A DNA stretch of 64,000 nucleotides from Primula veris (GCA_963682055.1 OY821742.1:33761060-33825059), one strand, 5' to 3'. Counted from the first letter of the stretch, positions 46,501 through 58,016 are shown. Numbers and translations are program-made. Notes: a model not told the origin generated them from the letters alone.

Positions 46501-48374
46501 TCTTGATGCAAGACGGAAAGGTTATCGCTTATGCTTCGCGACAACTAAGGATTCACGAAAAGAATTATCCGACTCATGACCTAGAGCTAGCGGCAATAGT
46601 TCATGCGTTGAAAATATGGAGACATTATCTGTTCGGGGAAAAGTTCGAAGTGTTCTCGGATCACAAGAGCTTAGGGCATATTTTTACCCAACGTGATCTA
46701 AATATGCGACAACGACGATGGATGGAATATTTAGAACAGTACGACTATGACTTGCACTATCTTCCGGGAAAGGCCAATGTAGTGGCGGATGCTTTGAGTC
46801 GAAAGTCTCATGCGACCTTAGCGCATGTGGCGATCGAGGAATGGAGGATGATGGGAAAAGTGAACGAGTTCGACTTGGAGTTGGGACATGTTGATGTGGG
46901 GACCTTGTACACAATAGTGGTACAACCGGAACTTGTGAGTAGGGTTCTGGAAGCGCAAGAAGGGGATGAGAAAGTGGAGAGCTATGAGAAACAGATGAGT
47001 TCTAGCGAAGGATTAGATGGTTGGATGAAAGGAACCAATGGAGGACTACGATTTAAGGGAAGGACTTACGTGACGGAAAATATGAGGAATGAGGTATTAA
47101 AGGAGTTTCACCACTCCCGATTAGCCGTTCATCCCGGCGGGACGAAAATGTATCACGATGCGAAGAGACAATTTTGGTGGCCCGGAATGAAACGAGATGT
47201 AGCTTTATATGTTAGCAAGTGCCTAACTTGCCAACAAGTAAAGGCGGAACACCAAAGGCCGGCGGGTATGCTCCAACCCTTACCGGTGGCGGAATGGAAG
47301 TGGGAAAGGATAGCAATGGACTTTGTGACCAACTTACCTAGATCGGTAAGTGGGAATGACGCTGTGTGGGTTGTGGTCGACCGTTTGACCAAATCCGCAC
47401 ACTTCATTGCGATTAAGATGACAAATTCGGTGGAAATCTTGGGATGGAAGTATATTAAGGAAGTTGTTAGACTTCATGGGGTGCCGATTTCGATAGTATC
47501 GGATCGAGACGCGAGGTTTGTGTCGAGGTTCTGGGGTGCATTGCAAAATGCCTTAGGGACCAAGTTGACAATGAGTACGGCATTCCATCCCCAAACGGAT
47601 GGACAATCGGAGCGGACTATCCAAGTACTAGAGGATATGTTGCGCGCATGCGTGAATGACTTCAAGGGAGGCTGGGAGAGCCATCTACCCTTAGTGGAGT
47701 TTGCGTATAATAATAGCTTTCAGGCTAGTATTGGCATGGCACCTTTTGAGGCTTTATACGGGCGGACGTGTAGGTCTCCGGTGTGTTGGACCGAGGTGGG
47801 AGAAGCGGAAATGTTAGGACCGCAATTGGTTCAAGAAACGACAGAAAAGATTAAGTTAATTCGACAAAGGCTTGAGACGGACCGAAGTAGGCAAAAGAGT
47901 TATGCGGATAAGAGGAGGAGACCTTTGGAGTTCGAAAAGGGGGATCAAGTATTTTTGCGGGTTTCGCCAAGGAAGGGGATTATGAGGTTTGGCTCTAAAG
48001 GGAAGTTGAGCCCTAGATTTATCGGACCATTTGAGATCGTGGACCGAGTTGGAGAAGTTGCATACCGGTTGGACTTGCCACCAAAGTTGGCGGGGGTTCA
48101 CCCGGTGTTCCATGTGTCAATGTTGAAAAAGTATCATCACGACCCTTCACACGTGGTGGACTTTGAGGACATTGAGGTTAGTGCGGATGTGACCTACGAA
48201 GTGGGACCTATGAGGATTATCGATGTACAAGAAAAGGAACTTCGAGGAAATACGATTAGATTGGTAAAGGTGGTTTGGAAACACCACGGGGCCGAGGAGG
48301 CAACATGGGAACGCGAGGATGAGATGAAGAGGAAATATCCTAATCTCGACTTTTCTTTAGGTATTTTTCTTTAG
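43566..48374 (+). CDS. Gypsy gag-pol polyprotein with chromodomain
   Basis: The 1602-residue frame is uninterrupted. A basic RG-rich N-terminus (1-60) precedes the gag core (about 123-286) and two CX2CX4HX4C knuckles ([14 protein letters not shown] and [14 protein letters not shown], 344-375). The aspartic protease motif DTGA starts at Asp490. RT spans about 697-873 with [12 protein letters not shown] and FVDD at 821-824. RNase H begins with YCDASKEG (Asp970) and ends at [10 protein letters not shown]. Integrase has an HHCC zinc finger (about 1182-1222) and Asp1252, Asp1313, Glu1349; the 35-residue gap between the last two fits the DD35E rule. A chromodomain-like segment (about 1541-1596, ending [15 protein letters not shown]) may steer integration into heterochromatin, as known for chromoviruses. 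All catalytic residues are present. The ATG at 43566 is the first in frame. There is no env-like frame. Confidence 0.95.
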   Translation: MAITTRTSGRGPATRGGASPSSGAATRGRTNGRGRRAPRGRGATRGVRAARGRGGRGNTNAPPPEQPEAENVYEEVNVEEEETFAPEPETVNANQVMTDLQKVVQMMVQNAQAGSSSNNGLLNFTRLGAPTFDGVGEPSIAEGWVDEMEKYLSAAGIVDGKQRVNMAQFHLKGEARKWWLGIVDTYDLTNIDWDGFIELFNRQFLPDSYKDEMRRRFDELYQGGMTVQAYQLKFTSLSRYAPDSVLGGAEKCRRFMKGLNPTISLQLASARHVDYNELVKSAQAVEGALLHNKRISDKSKTGNAPREEKKRTWDMANNSRFPQQGRGERVFNPPPANTIMKRACFTCGDVNHRQYECPRVLCRTCNRFGHTARVCTLGQGRIDTNRPFNQPRLPPPPPRGPEFVPPHQLPGNQGGGFRGNHQGGGNRGNYRGGYQGQVNRGNHGGNRGPQGNPPVQARLFALPQLPNQGDPANVQGMVLVCSSWAHVLFDTGASRSFISRSLVESLLLEIGILENPIIVETPVGGQVVLDRVCRSCEMMVTDHVFIFDLVVIEMSGFDVILGMDWLVHFNSFIDCVRRKVFLTTSSGDEVFFHGERDATLSSIPYYSKRVVGNLSCLLASLSIVDNDEEVEMWPRVVDDFRDVFPKDLPGLPPKRGLDFSIDLVPGTAPIAISPYRLAPAELKELSKQLEELLEKGFIRRSTSPWAAPALFVQQKDGSMRMCIDYRKLNRVTIKNKYPLPRIDDLFDQLKGATFFSKIDLRSGYHQLRVKDEDISKTAFRTRYGHYEFVVMPFGLTNAPATFMELMNRIFKEYLDKFVVVFVDDILIYSSSREEHEEHLRLALLTLREHQLYGKFSKCEFWLNEVKFLGHVISEEGVKVDATKIEAVSNWTQPKNVFEIRSFLGLAGYYRRFVKDFSKLATPMTYLTKKGVKFGWSEACEKAFLELKKRLTSSPILVIPEQGKGYQVYCDASKEGLGCVLMQDGKVIAYASRQLRIHEKNYPTHDLELAAIVHALKIWRHYLFGEKFEVFSDHKSLGHIFTQRDLNMRQRRWMEYLEQYDYDLHYLPGKANVVADALSRKSHATLAHVAIEEWRMMGKVNEFDLELGHVDVGTLYTIVVQPELVSRVLEAQEGDEKVESYEKQMSSSEGLDGWMKGTNGGLRFKGRTYVTENMRNEVLKEFHHSRLAVHPGGTKMYHDAKRQFWWPGMKRDVALYVSKCLTCQQVKAEHQRPAGMLQPLPVAEWKWERIAMDFVTNLPRSVSGNDAVWVVVDRLTKSAHFIAIKMTNSVEILGWKYIKEVVRLHGVPISIVSDRDARFVSRFWGALQNALGTKLTMSTAFHPQTDGQSERTIQVLEDMLRACVNDFKGGWESHLPLVEFAYNNSFQASIGMAPFEALYGRTCRSPVCWTEVGEAEMLGPQLVQETTEKIKLIRQRLETDRSRQKSYADKRRRPLEFEKGDQVFLRVSPRKGIMRFGSKGKLSPRFIGPFEIVDRVGEVAYRLDLPPKLAGVHPVFHVSMLKKYHHDPSHVVDFEDIEVSADVTYEVGPMRIIDVQEKELRGNTIRLVKVVWKHHGAEEATWEREDEMKRKYPNLDFSLGIFL

Positions 48375-48813
48375 ATGCATTCTAATTTCGGGACGAAATT
48401 TCTTTATCGGGGAAGGGTTGTAACGCCTAGAGTTTGGAATTTATTTTTGTGATAACGCCTAGAGTTTACGGAGTTGTTGCATGTCTTTTATTATGTATGA
48501 TATTGCATATAGGTATGTACCTGAGTTGAGTTATGTAGATGTACCTTATTGACTTTTATGTTACAGCCGCTTGTTTTACGTTGTTGTCTTTTATTCTGTT
48601 AAATATTGTATACAGGCGATTATTCTTACATGTTGTTCCTGTATATATGTTATGGAGTTATTACGGGTTGTGAACCCTGCGTATTTTATTTTATTTTATT
48701 ATGACACGAATTGAGCGTTTAAATTCTTATGGTCTTATTGTACGTTTATCATTTCTGGGTATAGTTGTTTAGAGAGAAAATTTCGGGACGAAATTCTTTT
48801 AAGGAGGGTTAGT
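48375..48813 (+). other. Gypsy 3' untranslated region with two polypurine-like motifs
   Basis: It carries a first 'tttcgggacgaaat' at 48386, followed by 'tcggggaagggt' and an LTR-start-like TGTAACGCC at 48419, then ~390 bp later the functional 'tttcgggacgaaat' at 48781 and 'aaggaggg' at 48801 next to the real LTR. The stretch 48640-48813 is found inverted at 60424-60600. Confidence 0.8.
48801..48813 (+). promoter_or_regulatory. Polypurine tract of the intact gypsy element
   Basis: 'aaggagggttagt' immediately before the 3' LTR start. The purine run is the expected plus-strand primer. Confidence 0.75.
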
Positions 48814-50726
48814 TGTAACATCCCGTATTTTTATAAATGGTTTTAATTATGTTTTAATTCATCCAAAAACGTTTTATTCAAATTTTACCAAAAACCGGTC
48901 ACTCGACTAATTTTTAGCCAAAAACCGAAACTCTTCCGAAAAAGCTTATTTTAAAAACCTGTTACTAATTTTACTAATAAAAAGGACCCAATAGATTTAT
49001 TTTTAAAGATTTGTTATTTTTGAGTAGTAAAACAATATTTTTGGATTAAGAGTTAACTTTTAAAACTTTGGGGACCAAATAGTTCGTTACCACAAACTAT
49101 CTCAAAACAGTTTTTCTAAACACTTTTTCAGCCACTTTCATAACCTAAAAACAGTAAAAACAAGTAAGAAGAGAGAAAAGAGAGAAAAGAGAAGAAGAAA
49201 AAGAGAAACCACGTTAGCGGATTATTACCGGAATCATCTCCTCTACACGCTAAGGTAACGGGGTTATCCATAGCGACTAGACGAGGGTGTATGTTAGGAT
49301 TAGGTTTTATGTTTATTATAAATTGGGGGTTTTTGCCTTTTATCTTAATTAGTTTTATAAATTGTTAATTGGGTTTAGTGGTTACATGATTAATTCACTT
49401 ATTTGTTAATTGGGTTTAGTTGGTTATATGTTTAATTCACTTATTTGTTAATTGAGGATTTAGTCGTGTTAATTTCGGATTAACGAGAATATGGACGAGT
49501 TTGCATGTCTTTATGTATTGATATTGTGTTATTATAATTGTTGATAAATTGGGTAATTTATTGTTGAATATAGATGCATTGTAGTTTATGCATACAAGGT
49601 GTTTGCTAAAATGCTTGAATGAGTTTTTATGTTGATTAGACTTGTTTGGCTAGTTGTGAATCTAGCACCTATGCTTTTGGATTATGTTGTATTACGTTAA
49701 GTGACGTACGAGATTGTGTTATTTGAATAGTATAATATTATTGGCCGAGGCCTTAATATTTATACGTATGAGATTATATTATATGAATAGTATAATATTA
49801 TTGGCCGAGGCCTTAATATTGATACATTAGCAATGGTCTCTGTCTCTTCCTAATTCCGGGGACAGAAGACGGCAGTGGGGATAGGGAATGACTCGTCTTA
49901 CGGACTGGGGCGAGTGGCATGAGAGGTCCTAGTGTGCACTATATTATTTTTATGTTAGCTATGGTCTCTGTCTCTTCCTAATTCCGGGGACAGAAGACGG
50001 CCGTGGGGATAGGGAATGACTCGTCTTACGGACTGGGGCGAGTGGCATGAGAGGTCCAAGTGCGCACTTTAAATCTACTTTTATGTTAGCAATGGTCTCT
50101 GTCTCTTCCTAATTCCGGGGACAGAAGACGGCCGAGGGGATAGGGAATGACCTACCTTACGGACCGGGGTAGGTGGCATGAGAGGTCCATGTTTGTTATT
50201 GATTTGTGTTGACGTTATTTAATTTATTTAATTTATCCCGTTGTAGAATGTTATTTTATTTCTTTTTATACGTCGATTATCGTAGTTGTAGAATTTGTGG
50301 GCTCTTGCATTTATGGGATGGAGTGACAGTATTTGTGGTGCCGTCCCGTCTAGTTATGTGCGTGGGACTCACCGTTACAATTTTGTTGTTCAGGTACATT
50401 ATAGGTTGAGGCGTTTGGTTAGCAGCTTTAGCAATGCATCACATGGGCTCGAGGCTTCTGCTTTATTTTCATCTAGATTATATTTTGAGGTTGTAGCCTA
50501 CGGGCAATTTACTTTCGTTTGGTAATTTTTATAAGTTGTCAACACCATTTGGTCATGTAGCCGCGTTTGGCAAACAGTTTTATTTATTCGTTTAATTGTT
50601 CCATTAGCTCGCAATTGCTTTTCTTTTAAAATTTAAATTTTGTACCAACAGGTTCTATTTTCTTTTGTTTTAAAAAAAAAAAGGTCATGCCTCGATATCC
50701 GTGTTTATGGAATTTGGGGCGTGACA
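48814..50726 (+). repeat. 3' LTR of the intact gypsy element
   Basis: It is nearly identical to 40491-42417. Differences seen by eye include a 12-bp shorter GAA-run near 49190, 'ggccgagggg' versus 'ggccgaggga', and 'gaggcgtttgg' versus 'gaggcatttgg'. The frames at 50206-50525 duplicate those of the 5' LTR and are not genes. Confidence 0.95.
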
Positions 50727-51128
50727 TTTTTGGACGCTATCAGGTACTTCGAAGGCGTCCTCGTTTTGTTAGACCCTCACATGTTTTACAAGATCCATTT
50801 TTTGAAACAAGCTTGAAACCTTCGGATTTCGTGTAGGCATTTTTTATTGATGATGGGTTAGCTTGAGGTAAATAAAAACACTTGCTCTTTCTCAATGAAA
50901 AAACCGTGAATTGGGAGATCATACATTTATATATATGCAAGCATGGAAGTACTGACGAAGTCAGAATTATTAACAAAACTTTTTTCTTTCCCCAAAAAGG
51001 ATTTCTAACAAAATAAGCACTTAGAATAAGAGTTTATTGGTTTTTAACATACAAAATTTGAGGATAAGCTCCTTGGAAATAATTCAAGCAATTATTAGCA
51101 AAAAATCAGAGATTATTGAGTCTTTTTA
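50727..51128. repeat. Right flank of the gypsy element (inverted-arm sequence)
   Basis: It starts with the TTTTT duplication and 'ggacgctatcaggtact', continuing the host sequence interrupted at 40490. It aligns inverted with about 57590-57800, including 'taagcacttagaat' and 'caagcaattattagcaaaaa'. Confidence 0.8.
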
Positions 51129-52000
51129 TTAAAATTTTGCTTACACTGACACACTGAGAACTCTCAGCGAGATTCATTGTACATTCATCACCTAGGTAAT
51201 GTTTGAGCAAAACGGTTTGTCACAGGAATGTTAGTCATTCATGTCTTTAAGAATGTAATGGGAGTTTTGCATCTGTTCATTGCAAGTAACCTGCTTTGCA
51301 GGCGTCGGCAGAAAATGTACATGCATCAAAATTGAACATATTATATATAAGTTATGCTAACATGCAGAGGCAGCCCAAACCCAAGTATAGTAAGGTTTTG
51401 ACCTTGGTCAAAAGCAAATGAAACTTTTTTATGGGCAACATATTCAGAACTAGTATATGTTATTGTGTAGTTATCACATATATATTTGTATCCTAAATTG
51501 TTAGGTTATCAACCTTACTCATTGCAGACACTTGTTCGAGGCACACAACAAGCACTTTATTTTTTAAATTTTCTAACAATTTACCTTTTTAATACAATTA
51601 CAATTGTTGTATGAGCAAATAAAAAATTTCGAGTCTTGGGCAATGTTTGGTGTCGGGCCGCCCCAGCTAACATGGCAGATGCCCTTACAAAATGTAACGA
51701 GCCTAATATTACAGAAATAAAACTACCAGGGAAGCTAAATTTTTCGATAACTATGTCCCTGCTTCCTATTTAAAACATGTACACACAATGGGTCATATGT
51801 ATAACACTACTCAGTAGATTACGAATTCTGCAATTTCACGTAAAGGTACATCAGCATTCGCCTTCAATTTCTTCAACAGAAGGTTCCTTTTTCTGAGCCA
51901 TTTACTGTAACTATCCATTTTCTCCTCTTGTCCATCGAAAATAACGATCTTTAAAAAACTCCGGAAATTTCTGGAACCCTTGGAAAGTAAGCCAGATCCT
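51129..52000. repeat. Dispersed duplicated block, copy 2
   Basis: Same as 575-1285 apart from the insertion at 51365-51666. Homology ends near 52000, before the copia LTR. Confidence 0.8.
51365..51666. mobile_element. Non-autonomous hAT-like DNA transposon (302 bp)
   Basis: It is flanked by an 8-bp direct repeat CTAACATG (51357-51364 and 51667-51674). The same place in copy 1 has a single CTAACATG (930-937). Termini are CAGAGGCAGCCC and, reversed, CTGGGGCGGCCC, imperfect inverted repeats close to the CAGGGGCGG-type ends of plant hAT elements. An 8-bp target duplication is the hAT hallmark. No transposase is encoded. Confidence 0.8.
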
Positions 52001-52045
52001 GATTGGAAGAAGCTTGCCTTGAGGATCGTTTGCTTTTGAGTTTCT

Positions 52046-53219
52046 TGTTGGAAAACATGTATTGTACATGGTGTTCCGAATGATCACGGGACCAACTTTG
52101 AGTCAAAATTCCATACGACAACACTGAGCTTTTGACGCCGTACTCAAAGCGTTTGAGTATCTCGTATGACGAGCTTCGTAACGGTATATTGCATGACCTA
52201 TTCGGAGAATGAGTGTGAATGCTAATTGGTCTCAAAATTTGGTTCTCGAATAAGGAGAAAAGCTTGATGCTGAAAAATAGAAGGAAGAGGGGAAAAACTT
52301 TGAGCGTTATCCCATATTCGAATATGAAGAGACATTTGTCCAATATATATATGAGTCCCACCATGTAGCCATTAAACTATTGTGTCCACATACACATGTG
52401 TATGAGTGTGTACCACACGCGCGCTCGTTCGGGTCTCGTGTCACAAGCAAGGGCGTTGGCACGGGCGCGGGCTTGGGCCTTGGGCTTCATGACTCGGGAC
52501 AAACCTGAAAATGGAATTTTGTATAAAATACAAAAGTAGTTCCTAGAGTTTCCAGCAAGTTGAAACGCCTGCATTCAATGAGAATAAATTGCAGATTGAG
52601 TGCTGCAGTTTCAGAAATTGAATGGGCAGATTCTGGGGGTGTAACTCCCAGAATTAAATGGACCATTATGGCTGCAGTTTCTAAAAAGCCTATAAAAGGC
52701 AGCCCAACCCCCACTCATTTGTACACAACAAATACACACAGCATTATATTAGAGAGAGAATCACACCAACAACAGCTCGACCTGTGGTTCGGTGCCGTTT
52801 CCATACGAGCCACTCTACGCGACGTTGTACCTTGGAAACGAAGTCCCTAAACTAGAAATATCAAGGTGGTTGGGGAAATATCATTTAAGGGAAACTGCTT
52901 ATAGTTGCCTCGTCTTTTATTTCTTTCATTTCAGTACTGTTTTACATTCTATAATTTAATTTCCAGTACTGTTTATCTTTCTGTAATTTACTTACCAGTC
53001 TTTTAATTTCTGCAATTTACTTTCTGCATTTTTAATTCTTGTAATTTATCTTTCTTTAATTTATTTTTCCAGTTCTGTACTTTCTGTTATTTACAAAAAC
53101 AGTCCAGCAGTTTAGTAATTATACTATTCTGTCTGGTAGTTTCTTTTAATTGACAAACCGTCCAACAGTCTAGTAATTATACTATTCTGTCGGACAGTTT
53201 GGTACTTATTTTTACCATT
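52046..53219 (+). repeat. Copia LTR, truncated (same family as 24474-25720)
   Basis: It starts TGTTGGAAAACATG and follows the - strand LTR at 25720-24474 for about 1.1 kb, including the 'gcttcgtaacggtat' region and the ~60-bp units around 'ttatactattctgtc' at 53120-53200. A TATA-like 'cctataaaaggc' lies at 52689. The last ~300 bp of the LTR, including its end, are absent. A LINE on the other strand begins directly after it. No copia coding region is attached. Confidence 0.75.
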
Positions 53220-53224
53220 TTTGT

Positions 53225-55641
53225 TACCCCAAAAAAAAATTTGACAACAATTGGTCTATTCTTTTAATCACTTGTAGTGGAGGATTCATAGCAGCCAATG
53301 TATAAATAGGTATAGATTGAAGAACATGCCTAATCAGTATTAATTTCCCACCCAAATTTAGCCAGTTACCCTTCCAAGTAGACAGCTTATTTCTCACTTT
53401 TAGAATAAGTTCATGAAAAAGTACACATTTTTTATCCCCAGAATATAATTTGCAGCCAAGGTAAGAAAAAGAGGTTTCTTACTTGTGATATTAAGCTCTT
53501 TGCAGATATTTTCTTTTTGTATTGCACTAACACTTTTTGAGAAATAGACAAAGCTCTTGTCTAAGCTGATTTCTTGACCAGAATCTTTATAATAGCATTG
53601 CAGGGTGTTGCTTATCTTTCTGATAGAATGAAGGTCTGCTGAACTAAAGACTATTAGATCATCAACAAAAGCAAGGTGAGTGATAATAGGACTTCCAATA
53701 GGAGCTTTAAATGCTGACCATCTTTTGTTATCAATCAAATCGTTTAAATTCCTACTTAAAACTTCAGTAGGGCTGCCATTCACCAAAATAGAAGTCTGAT
53801 TTTCAGAAATAGCCCTCCATACTAAGTCTATAACCTTCTCAGAAAAGCCCAATTTCCTCAGTGTAGAAATAAGGAAATGCTAAGATATTCGATCATAAGC
53901 TTTTTTCATGTCTAGTTTTAAAGCTATATTTTTACCACTTGTCTTTTTATTGAGAGTTGAAACAAACTCCTGAGCAAGAAGAATATTTTCCACAATGTCT
54001 CTAGATTTAAAAAATCCACTTTGATTCTTACAAATAATATTAGGTAGTATAGTAGCAAATCTAGAAGACATAATTTTTGAAATGATCTTGCTACAGAAAG
54101 TACATAAGCTAATAGGTCTCAATTCAGCAAACTTCTTTGGTTTAATCTTCTTTGGTATTAGAGCAATAACAGTAGTGGATAGAGATCTAGGGAGTAGATT
54201 TCTCATGAAAAAAAGATTAATAGCTTTCACAACATCTTCTCCAATAAAATCCCAACAGGATACAAAAAACTGGCCTGTAAAACCATCTATTCCAGGTGCA
54301 CTAGATTTGCTAAGATCAAACACAGCTTCTTTTACCTCTTCTATTGTGGGGTCTTTGTCCAAGAAATTATTAACCTCTTCAGAAATCATTTTAGGAATTT
54401 TGTTCAAGCTATTATATTCATAAGAATGGGATTGATCAACTATTAATAGGCTTTGAAAATAATCAATAGCCTCCTTTTTAATTTCCACTGGATCTCTAAT
54501 ACAAGTACCATCTTCTTTTTCTATTTCACCAATGGCACACTTAATTCTTCTTTTCTTTACTATACTGTGGTAAAATTTTGTATTAGCATCCCCTTGTAAA
54601 GCCCATTTAAGGTTCGCTTTTTGGGCCCAATATTTCTCTTCTATGCTGAGTTTAGCTTTTAGAAAAACTTCCTCCTTATTGAGCTCAATTCTGTTGGCAG
54701 GTGTTGGGTTCATTTCAAATTGTTGCTCTGCTCTCAGGAGATTCAGCTTTTGCGATTTCTTGAAAAATATTCTCAAAGGTATTATAATTCCACTATTTCA
54801 ATCTCTTTCTAGTTGCTTTTAAATTTGCAGCAAGGTTTTCCAAGGCATTAGAATTAGAACTAGAAACCCAGATTTCTTTCACTATATTATGAAAATCTTC
54901 ATGATCTATCCAGAAATTTTGAAATATAAACCTTTTAGGACTGTTGACTGGAACCAACTGTAATTTTAACAATAAAGAACTGTGATATGAGGTGGCTTTG
55001 CTCAAATGGTCAAGATAGATGATGCAGAATAAGTTGGCAAACTCTTGATTAAAGAGGATCTTATCTATTCTTTCAAAAATAGCATCCTCCGCACTACGCT
55101 TGTTCCACCAAGTATATTTAGAGCCACAATAGATAGCTTCAGAGACACCCAAATTGTTTATACAAGATAGGTAATCATTAGCTGAATTAATATTGATAGG
55201 CAAACCCCCAATTTTATCTTCTTCAGATGAAACAGTATTAAAATCCCCTTCAATCAACCAAGGATTATTAGTAAAAGAATTTTCTAAGAAGCTCCAAAGA
55301 ACTTCTCTTTCAGCTGCTATACACTTGGCAAAAACCACTGAAATTTGTAACTGTAGACCCAGATAATCAATAGAAACTGCCATAGTTAAAGCTTGATTCA
55401 TTTGATGAATAATAGAAATGTTAATCTCTTGCATATAAAAGACCCAGATCTTATTCTCTTCATGTATCAGGACTTCATCAAACCCAAACTTCCTTCTATA
55501 AAATTCCACTTTATCTTGGTTTTTCTTTAGTTCCAAGCAAAGTAAGAACATAATATGATGTAATTTACATAACTTTTGGATACGCCTAGTGGTAGATTTA
55601 GTACTCACTTCTCTGATATTCCAAAAGAGTTTATTAATCAT
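53225..55641 (-). pseudogene. LINE ORF2 (endonuclease - reverse transcriptase)
   Basis: The endonuclease (55641-54793) shows NKLFWNIREVSTKSTTRRI, the GDFNTV motif and FERIDKILFN. The conserved SDHSPLL reads SYHSSLL, so the catalytic aspartate is lost. RT (54776-53400) shows KSSAPGIDGFTGQFF, LRPISLCTFCSKIISKIMSS, NQSGFFKSRDIVENILLAQE and KLDMKKAYDRIS followed by a stop in place of Trp. FVDDLIVFSS is intact. The GLRQGDPLSP block is missing by deletion near 53745. Several stops are present. ORF1 and ORF2 overlap by a few bases at 55638-55641. Confidence 0.8.
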
Positions 55642-56990
55642 TTAAAACTCTTTTTAACCCCTACATTAGAGGATCTAAGAACCATAGCATCTTTAGCAAC
55701 AACAATTGAAAGTTTCCCCAATTTCTTTTTATTTTTTGGGGTTTTCCATTCTCCTTCTTCTAAGGTATTGGGAATTTCTCTAGGAGAGAGACCCAGGTCA
55801 ATTCTCAGGTCTTTAGATATGTCTGGAGCATCAATGAGATTAGAGTCTCTCATTGTCATATTATCATCAAAATATGGTGTAATATTTAAAGGCCTGAGAA
55901 CTTGTGATTCACCTGTGAATAGGACCATATCAGTATTTAGATTACACTCTTCACCCTTGTCTTCCTCTATTAATATAATTTTATTGGCATTTTCAGGATT
56001 TTCTGCAGCTGGTGTCGTAGTTGCTTCTTCTTCCACATTCCTTACTATTTCATTATTAAAGCTTTTTGTAACCCATTCTTTTGTGCTTATTTTCTCATGG
56101 TTTTTGTAATAATTGGCATTTTCATTCTTTTGTTTTGCTTGCTTTTCGCAATTTTCTTTATTTGCTTCTTCTCTGTCCTTTACAGTGTCTTTCCTTTTGC
56201 TGATATTTTCTTCTTCGCTGCCCTCTTCTATTTTATCTAGATTAGTGAACTTACAAGCCTCTATTGAATGACCTAGTTTAAAACATTGAGAACAGTATTT
56301 TGGTATATCTTCATATTTGCAATGTTGCCAGAATCCTTCTCTTTCTGCATAGTTTATTCTTACTCTCTTTATTAGTTCTTTTCTTAAGTCAATTGCAACA
56401 CAGATTCGGGCTAGACCTGGTCAAGTCAGCTTCGCCGTTGTTTCATCTAATTTAAGGGGTTTTTCAAAGGCTAAAGCAATACTAAAGATGCTACATTTAT
56501 TGTAAAGATGGATAGGAAGTTTTGATAGAGAGATCCAAACAGGGGTAACTGGGGATTCTTTTTCTGGGCTAAAATTATAGGACCATTTAAAAGTTCTCAT
56601 TGGGCTATTTTCAATGTACCAAATTTTGCGCATCCAGATTCGTAGAAAATCTTCTTCATAATAGCAGCGAATTAGAATATGTTTTGAGTCGATGACTCCA
56701 ATATGATCGTTAGCTTTCAAATCCATAGAACTAAACATTTTACGAATGATATCTATATGGGGATTACCGTGTGAGAATTTTCCTACAATATTATAATTGA
56801 ATGGTTTTGAAAGAGTGTTAAGATTTTCGATTGTATAGTGAATCGTTGGTTCTCCTTCGTAAGATTCGATTTCTTTAACTAGAACCCTAGTTGTCACAGT
56901 TTGGGCTTTTAATATGGAAGCGAAAGATTTAGATATGGGTGGGTCCGGGGAGAGGGTTTGGTTAGGGTCAGGTGGCTGAAGGGCGGTCAT
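55638..56990 (-). pseudogene. LINE ORF1 (nucleic-acid-binding gag-like protein)
   Basis: The ATG at 56990 opens a 189-codon frame with the DUF4283-like RNA-binding region (HYTIENLNTLSKPFNYNIVG, then WSYNFSPEKESPVTPVWISL and LPIHLYNKCSIFSIA). A stop lies at 56421 in the segment normally reading 'TxxLxRPGLARICVAIDL'. The frame then continues with ICVAIDLRKELIKRVRINYA and a CX2C...HX4C knuckle (YCSQCFKLGHSIEAC, about 56290-56250). It goes on through an acidic tail (56036-55638) ending beside ORF2. One stop codon is the main defect seen in the first half; a second stop near 56110 follows the knuckle. Confidence 0.75.
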
Positions 56991-57040
56991 CTCCTCGGCG
57001 GCTAGGGCTTTTCACCCTAGTCGTCGATCTCTCTCCTGCA

Positions 57041-57589
57041 GAAAACATATTTGTTTTCAATACTAATAAATGAAAAGAGATTTATGTTCAATTCACACAC
57101 TAACTTAATATCACTACTTAATTAATAAAACTCATAATAAACACTGAGTTTTCGAGTCGTTACGTTTAGTTTTTTTTTAATTTGTTCAGAAAACTACGAA
57201 AACAACGTTGATTTACGGTTAGCAATTTCACGAAAAACTCAATTCCTAACAAATTCTACCACATGGGCTAGTTGTACTTAATCGCTCATTTTGACGAACT
57301 ACAACATTTGAAAATTTTAAGTACTAAAATACTTAAATCAGTATTTTTTTGCTATTTATAAAATATTTCAATTTTTTTTATATAGAAAATTGTTAAATGA
57401 TGTTTTCAAAATATACATTAAACATGTATATTTTTTAAATATTTCTAACATGTATATTTTAATACTATAAAAAGTTTACGCTCTTTACGCTTCAAAGCTA
57501 CGTTTTTAGCGATTTAAGCGTATCTCTCGTAAAAACGTTTTGATCAACTTATCTCTTTTTAAAACACTGATAAAAACACTTAAATCTCT
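57041..57589. other. Intergenic, no gene seen
   Basis: Very AT-rich, with several A/T runs. No coding frame or recognisable repeat end. Confidence 0.5.
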
Positions 57590-58016
57590 TTTTTTTGCTA
57601 ATAATTGCTTGAATTATTTCCAAGGAGGTAATACTCAAATTTTGTATGTTAGAAATCAATGAACTCTATGATTCTAAGTGCTTATTTTGTTTGCATCAAG
57701 ACCTTTTTGCGAAAAGAAAAAAGTTCTGTTAATCGTTCTAACTTCGCCAGTACTTCCGTGAATATATTTGTACTTGATAACGTCCAATAAAACAGCATAA
57801 GTACAACCATCGGGAAACTTAATCAGATTTACATAGAGGAAAACCCCCGGAAAAAGTCATGGGAAACACCAGTTTGCATTTGATTCCACAAAGTTTTGAA
57901 TATTGAATGGTTCTTTTTGGTATGTAAATGGTGTAAATGACATAACTCAACTGTACTTAAAATTTAAAACCAATCAACTTTTACAACAATAAAAGCAATC
58001 AAACTGATTTCATCTT

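Larger units (their letters stand above)
40491..50726 (+). mobile_element. Complete Ty3/gypsy retrotransposon (Tekay/Del-type chromovirus)
   Basis: The element is 10,236 bp: 5' LTR 40491-42417, primer-binding site, 1.1-kb leader, single intact gag-pol frame 43566-48374, 3' untranslated region, polypurine tract, 3' LTR 48814-50726. It is flanked by TTTTT duplications. The order protease-RT-RNase H-integrase plus a C-terminal chromodomain defines a chromovirus. The TTTCGGGACGAAAT word before the LTR is typical of the Tekay/Del group. By eye the LTRs differ by about a dozen substitutions and three small indels over ~1.9 kb, so insertion is recent. It is the only element here that looks able to encode its own transposition. 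Confidence 0.95.
53220..57040 (-). mobile_element. Degenerate L1-type LINE with ORF1 and ORF2
   Basis: On the - strand: a short 5' untranslated region (57040-56991), ORF1 (56990-55638) and ORF2 endonuclease-RT (55641 to about 53225). The RT C-terminal region (LSTWKGNWLNLGGKLILIRH, LQSIPIYTLAAMNPPL) is readable across 53400-53250, ending at a NFFFG motif next to a copia LTR. The zf-RVT, RNase H and A-tail are missing. Stops and deletions disable it. It is more complete at the 5' end than the other LINEs here. Confidence 0.85.

Noticed and set aside
43550..48113. Many open frames on the - strand and in other frames across the gypsy polyprotein
   Set aside because: They are shadows of the 43566-48374 coding sequence, with no family motifs of their own.
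40491..50726. Endogenous retrovirus or caulimovirus-derived sequence
   Set aside because: There is no envelope-like or movement-protein frame; domain order and chromodomain identify a plant chromovirus retrotransposon.
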